The notes under the pieces: model-generated
What the model saw: only the letters and a program-made list of their open reading frames with translations
Databases searched by the model: none
What the model was told of the DNA's origin: nothing
Translations under genes and position numbers: made by a program
NCBI RefSeq assembly: GCF_000002985.6
Contig: NC_003284.9
Coordinates: forward strand, 9,362,001-9,426,000
Direction of reading: 5' to 3'
Length of the DNA: 64,000 bases
From: Caenorhabditis elegans
Lineage: Eukaryota > Nematoda > Chromadorea > Rhabditida > Rhabditidae
In this document: one piece after another, positions 62,801-64,000 of the stretch
Position numbering within the stretch: the first letter of the stretch is position 1
How the letters are laid out: every line of letters begins with the position of its first letter

Positions 62801-64000
62801 CCTAGACATGGATCGCGATGGAACTCTTCTCCTCAGACTTGGTCACTCGAACTCATTTGATGTTGACGCGACGGCAGCCGGACCCGGTATTTAAATTGTG
62901 TCGTAGATAATCATAATCAATATAACAATTTTTCAGGCAAACTTCGCGCGGAAGTTCGAGACGCCGACAGTTCGCTGATCGGCAATGGCCCGGTTGTCGA
63001 GGACATGGGACAGGGAAAATACCGCGTTCGATTTAATCCAGATCAACCCGGAAAGTGAGTAAATTATCAAATCAAAATTTGATCTATCAAAAATTTTACG
63101 AAACGAATCTTTATTTATAATTTCTCTCGAACTTCTAAGTATGTTCAACACCGCAAATCAAATTCTGTTACAGGTACTCGATTTACTTGTACTGGAACGA
63201 GTTGCCAGTTGAGAGCGCATTCCCAGTGAGAGCCCGATCGTCTGCCGAAGACTTGCCGACAACTTCTCGCGCTGTCAGAGAACCCATCCCACCACCAGTT
63301 ACAACAACTTATCACACACGGTAATCTAAAAATTGAATGATTTTAATAAGATATACTCTGACTTTTTTTAGCGAAAAGTCGTCTGGTTCAAATGCCGATG
63401 ACGAAATTAGCAGAATAATGGTGAGAGGAGATGGTCTTCACAGAGCTGTTCTCAAGGAGCACAATGAATTCATCATCGATGGAAGTGATATCAACAAGGA
63501 GGGTCGTATCACAGCAACACTTCTAGGATCAAAAGCAGACATTCCTGTGAGAATTCAACAACTCGGACATAATGTCTACAAAGCTACTTACACTCCATTG
63601 ACTGGAGGCACCTATGAACTTCATATTCTTTGGAATGGAAAGCACGTTAAAGGATCACCATTTGCTGTTTCTGCAGACACATCTGCTCATTTGGCTGATC
63701 TTATTGACGTTGATGCTTCGACTCTTAAAATTGGAATAATCAATGAGAACATTAAGACATTGATTGATACTCGTCGTGCTGGATCCGGACAACTTTCAGC
63801 TTTATGTATGGGTCCGAATAAGCCCGCTTACTGTGAACTGTATGATCACAGAGATGGAACTTATGCCCTCTGTGTCAGGCCAGCTGAGATTGGAAAGCAT
63901 ACATTGGTTATCAAATACGACGATGAGCACGTAAAAGGAAGTCCATTCGTTGTTCACGTGTCTCTTCCACCAGATCCGTCAAAAGTTCGCGTCTACGGGC
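35752..64000 (+). CDS. fln-2: Filamin with three CH domains and at least 23 Ig-like repeats (fln-2), 3' end outside window
   Basis: A giant actin-crosslinking/scaffold protein of the filamin family. It has an N-terminal actin-binding module of CH1 and CH2, an extra third CH-like domain, then Ig-type filamin repeats of about 90-100 residues recognisable by GxGxL, a YxVxFTPxxxGxH core and a GSPF end. About 45 exons splice with continuous phase, mostly phase 1 at repeat-internal boundaries. Long linkers interrupt the repeat array at 41,380-43,430, 53,090-56,400, 57,420-58,450 and 59,940-60,150. Three CH domains plus many repeats is the jitterbug/FLN-2 arrangement, unlike vertebrate filamins (two CH, 24 repeats). 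Start choice: ATG 35,752 gives a complete CH1, and in-frame stops lie just upstream. The window ends inside the 24th repeat. Confidence 0.9.
36769..37450 (+). CDS. fln-2: fln-2 CH1 (rest) and CH2, actin-binding domain
   Basis: Exons 36769-37095 and 37139-37450 (109 and 104 codons, phase 0). The CH1 core is DLTQDLSDGVNLIKLVEILQ, then NVQMALDALREDGVKTVNIG and DIVDGNEKLILGLIWCLVQRYQ, matching the filamin actin-binding site 1/2 region. CH2 is LVMAWIQSALPELKLTNFRT, NWNDGIALSALLEYCQPGLC, ARENCHRALLLAERYLEVPP and SCLTYLSYF. The intron between them is only 43 nt. Confidence 0.92.
37577..38115 (+). CDS. fln-2: fln-2 third CH-like domain
   Basis: Exons 37577-37730, 37777-37857 and 38033-38115. They read LLPDCNVDDLEHSWSDGFLL AHLVEICGGRVPEL, then NLNDFVENVAIVLDAAADIG and VGSLIGADDIAEPQGEHLGT, then MALVAALCSV. 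The WxDGFLLAxLVE core, the mid-domain helix and the GADDI...LGTMALVAAL segment follow the CH fold, as for CH1/CH2. A third CH is absent from vertebrate filamins but known in fly jitterbug. Confidence 0.8.
38239..41380 (+). CDS. fln-2: fln-2 Ig-like repeat 1
   Basis: Exons 38239-38302, 38560-38672 and the start of 41316-41540. The sequence VNLDLAFTEGNEVRIEELDV, VVGGNGQLYSNEAIKLRKSR, NLSLMPVEPGFLQVRIYCQG and ELPASPISLQV shows the filamin pattern with a weak GSPF (ASPI). The last join spans a 2.6-kb intron that also holds two alternative first exons. Confidence 0.75.
39999..40040 (+). CDS. fln-2: fln-2 candidate internal first exon (MVVSNDKTAMLTVE)
   Basis: ATG at 39,999, 14 codons, donor GAA|GTGAGT in phase 0, matching acceptor 41,316. 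The resulting protein would begin within repeat 1 and lack all three CH domains. No acceptor with the right phase lies upstream, so it looks like a first exon. Confidence 0.5.
40455..40535 (+). CDS. fln-2: fln-2 candidate internal first exon (MSILSSRIENSGYESI)
   Basis: ATG at 40,455, 27 codons (MSILSSRIENSGYESIREKM then QSRFYHT), donor ACC|GTAAGT in phase 0, matching 41,316. An AG inside it (TTCCAG) is not usable from 38,672 because it gives AAT TGA. So this is an alternative start, not a cassette exon. It predicts a filamin form without CH domains. Confidence 0.6.
41316..43479 (+). CDS. fln-2: fln-2 linker: Ser-rich, Gln/His-rich, Pro-rich
   Basis: Exons 41316-41540, 41587-41673, 42060-42149 and 43291-43479, all phase 0. 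After repeat 1 come a Ser/Arg stretch (ETRSSSRAASRAHPENRNPP), a short basic helix (SFAQRRLHIIKQLEAQHVNH), a Gln/His tract (SHHQQHTQQQQHHQT) and Pro runs (PIPPPPPTL, IPPPPPIP) that could bind SH3/WW/EVH1 partners. The last exon then enters repeat 2 (GLVSFSGLTEPCSVGSIVEV). The linker exons are multiples of three, so cassette skipping would keep frame. Confidence 0.8.
43419..47880 (+). CDS. fln-2: fln-2 Ig-like repeats 2-4
   Basis: Exons (part of) 43291-43479, 43923-44055, 44343-44407, 44488-44595, 45160-45301, 45352-45498, 45820-45903 and 47794-47943. Repeat 2 ends HIRGSPFACQV. Repeat 3 (LVNVYGLDVGLVGQELNFSV) ends EIKGSPFILDI. Repeat 4 (SVSVYGENLRSASVGKTASF) ends VPDAPFACNV. Cores such as HQVSFTPDGAGQYKIHV and FQIEWTPKEPGEHSVDV are typical. 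The intron 45904-47793 (1.9 kb) holds no other exon I can support. Confidence 0.85.
47881..53088 (+). CDS. fln-2: fln-2 Ig-like repeats 5-7
   Basis: Exons 47794-47943, 50247-50365, 50809-50915, 51129-51403, 51864-51935, 52413-52503, 52716-52792 and 52993-53088. Repeat 5: DASAAGSGNLEIMINGGRVP ... VSGSPWKLPV. Repeat 6: SGPGLVRAPVNRTAQFDITG ... VDGSPLSVAG. Repeat 7: VDAVEAGKGQLEISVNQGKV ... VHGCPIKVEI. The VDASxAGxGxLE motif marks true filamin repeats. The 2.3-kb intron 47944-50246 may contain a minor first exon (48,810). Confidence 0.85.
48810..48834 (+). CDS. fln-2: Weak candidate fln-2 first exon (MPNFTYTT)
   Basis: ATG at 48,810, eight codons, then ACCG|GTTGGT in phase 1, which fits acceptor 50,247 and would give MPNFTYTTVDASAAGSGN. 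The donor is non-consensus and the exon is tiny. Only phase and position support it. Confidence 0.25.
52267..52291. promoter_or_regulatory. 25-nt near-perfect palindrome next to an internal start
   Basis: ACCGCTC (52,267-52,273) and GAGCGGT (52,285-52,291) flank the perfect palindrome ACTAATTAGT, which has a TAATTA homeodomain core. One extra A breaks full symmetry. It ends 9 nt before the ATG at 52,301. It could be a transcription-factor dimer site or an RNA hairpin in a 5' leader. Function is inferred only from position. Confidence 0.4.
52301..52503 (+). CDS. fln-2: fln-2 internal alternative first exon (MSDGHHDAVVHVPEET)
   Basis: ATG at 52,301 reads MSDGHHDAVVHVPEETLDNT and AKPKKPSYYSQLYVIPAVDA, running in frame straight through the acceptor at 52,412 into the repeat 7 exon and its donor at 52,504. 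One exon therefore has two roles: internal (from 52,413, preceded by TTATTCCTGCAG) and first exon (from 52,301). The short form would start in repeat 7 and lack CH domains, repeats 1-6 and the early linkers. Confidence 0.6.
53451..56400 (+). CDS. fln-2: fln-2 long disordered linker
   Basis: Exons 53451-53626, 54289-54488, 54755-54847 and most of 54924-56554 (1,631 nt, the largest exon). It is rich in Ser, Pro, Arg, Glu and Thr. Early SP/TP sites (ARSPLSARSPTSPT, RTLSPSDPS, HRTPSPTGL, RSPSPTGYEREF, TYRSPSPARTSS) suggest proline-directed phosphorylation. Later an approximately 40-residue repeat occurs with PTAPKI, PPAPEI and PSAPTI cores. No fold is expected. It separates repeat 7 from repeat 8 and is much longer than vertebrate filamin hinges. 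Confidence 0.85.
56400..57420 (+). CDS. fln-2: fln-2 Ig-like repeats 8-9
   Basis: End of exon 54924-56554, plus 56609-56863, 56914-57096 and the start of 57378-57580. Repeat 8 (GKSKFVCKHDVIKRGKEVEV ... YEISFKPTEVGTHKVFAYVN ... LSPFAVRVYDAS) has a degenerate start. Repeat 9 (DAGRAGFGNLEMAIKDADGV ... FLVTFTPATKGPHTVNITFN ... NSPFEVNIVDAP) is canonical. Confidence 0.85.
57420..58450 (+). CDS. fln-2: fln-2 charged helical linker
   Basis: Exon 57378-57580 ends in an almost pure Lys/Glu/Arg run (KELKEQEKEKKREEKERAKR EKEERATLKKEKK), predicted to be a single alpha-helix or coiled coil. Exon 58406-58532 continues with a basic stretch (SKSHRFPAKTTVSKIPSLSR) before repeat 10. The 0.8-kb intron holds a weak candidate first exon at 57,745. 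Confidence 0.8.
58450..59960 (+). CDS. fln-2: fln-2 Ig-like repeats 10-13
   Basis: Exons 58406-58532, 58710-58931, 58979-59146, 59193-59303, 59372-59635 and the start of 59746-60225. Repeat ends are VTGSPFTCRA, VPGSPFLCQL, IAGSPFTAKA and VPGSPLICSV. Repeats 11 and 13 carry the strong VDASEAGVGNLEV / DAARSGAGNMEI motif. Introns are short (46-177 nt) and mostly phase 1. Confidence 0.9.
59940..60225 (+). CDS. fln-2: fln-2 Ala/Thr-rich linker
   Basis: After repeat 13 the exon continues SVPAAVVLPAAAVIGAETAV AARERIKHTPQHSSEQIKQT then TTTVLQKTPEIRETVEKTGL before KKGFTIDNINKSSDCNVIIT, where repeat 14 begins. Low complexity; a likely flexible hinge. Confidence 0.75.
60150..63230 (+). CDS. fln-2: fln-2 Ig-like repeats 14-21
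   Basis: Exons 59746-60225 (end), 60384-60464, 60512-60634, 60771-61481, 61532-61678, 61947-62171, 62224-62400, 62473-62886, 62937-63054 and 63174-63320. Repeats 14 and 15 are degenerate (no GSPF; ends DEFVIKIKDE and GERKMQTVID). Repeats 16-21 are more regular (IPGSPFPIHV, VPGSPFKTEV, ITGSPFTVNV), with variants such as IPGYPQTILV. The 60,634 donor lies in a 48-bp tandem duplication (see separate entry). Confidence 0.88.
60618..60713. repeat. 48-bp tandem duplication containing a 5' splice site
   Basis: Copy 1 at 60618-60665 and copy 2 at 60666-60713 are identical by reading. Each carries ...TTTGATG|GTGAGTTTTACAC, so the fln-2 donor after 60,634 recurs at 60,682/60,683. Extra partial units (CAAAGCTGAAAT) follow to about 60,745. 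Because 48 is a multiple of three and copy 1 is open, use of the second donor would add 16 residues in frame within repeat 15. Confidence 0.9.
63320..64000 (+). CDS. fln-2: fln-2 Ig-like repeats 22-23 and start of 24, cut by window edge
   Basis: Exon 63372 onward is open to the last base. After a Pro-rich hinge (REPIPPPVTTTYHT, then EKSSGSNADDEIS), repeat 22 (RIMVRGDGLHRAVLKEHNEF ... VKGSPFAVSA) and repeat 23 (STLKIGIINENIKTLIDTRR ... VKGSPFVVHV) are complete, and PSKVRVYG opens repeat 24. The stop codon and 3' UTR lie beyond the window. Confidence 0.9.

Overview
The window is nematode genomic DNA, almost certainly Caenorhabditis and most likely C. elegans. It is AT-rich, introns are often short with TTTTCAG acceptors, MITE-like palindromes lie in the introns, and the two large genes match C. 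elegans pkc-2 and fln-2 (both on the X by my recollection). Identities come from reading the translations; no database was searched.

Layout, all protein genes on the + strand. 1-2,924: no convincing gene. About 2,925-24,025: pkc-2, a conventional (Ca2+/diacylglycerol-dependent) protein kinase C. Small alternative 5' exons (2,925/3,051, 3,746, 9,130, 14,558, 16,869) are spread over 14 kb and all end in phase 1, so each can splice to a common body at 18,052-21,091. The body encodes pseudosubstrate, C1A, C1B, C2 and the AGC kinase domain. Two alternative last exons (21,466 and 23,574) each encode a complete AGC C-tail. The introns hold an antisense initiator tRNA-Met gene (11,151-11,221), a hAT-like MITE (10,789-11,119), a 600-bp TA-flanked palindromic element (12,743-13,342) and a 119-bp palindrome (3,273-3,391). 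25,436-26,961: a compact four-exon gene for an unrecognised acidic 186-residue protein. 26,965-29,644: intergenic, with a 3x17-bp tandem repeat and a possible decayed coding stretch.

29,645 to the right edge: a filamin matching fln-2 (relative of fly jitterbug). Three calponin-homology (CH) domains (35,752-38,115) are followed by a first Ig-like filamin repeat, Gln/His- and Pro-rich linkers, six more repeats, a long disordered linker (53,451-56,400), two repeats, a charged helical linker and at least fourteen more. About 23 repeats are in the window and the gene runs off the right end. Several 5' exons (35,752; 39,999; 40,455; 52,301; perhaps 33,527, 48,810 and 57,745) are phase-compatible with downstream exons, which predicts long actin-binding forms and short forms lacking the CH domains. 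Seven exons at 29,645-32,130 can join this gene through a 28-nt exon at 35,646.

Functionally, the window pairs a Ca2+/lipid signalling kinase with a giant actin-linked scaffold. Nothing in the sequence says they work together. No operon, CRISPR array or autonomous transposon was seen. The most notable structure is the phase-matched choice of 5' exons in both large genes, and a 48-bp in-frame tandem duplication of a 5' splice site in the filamin gene.
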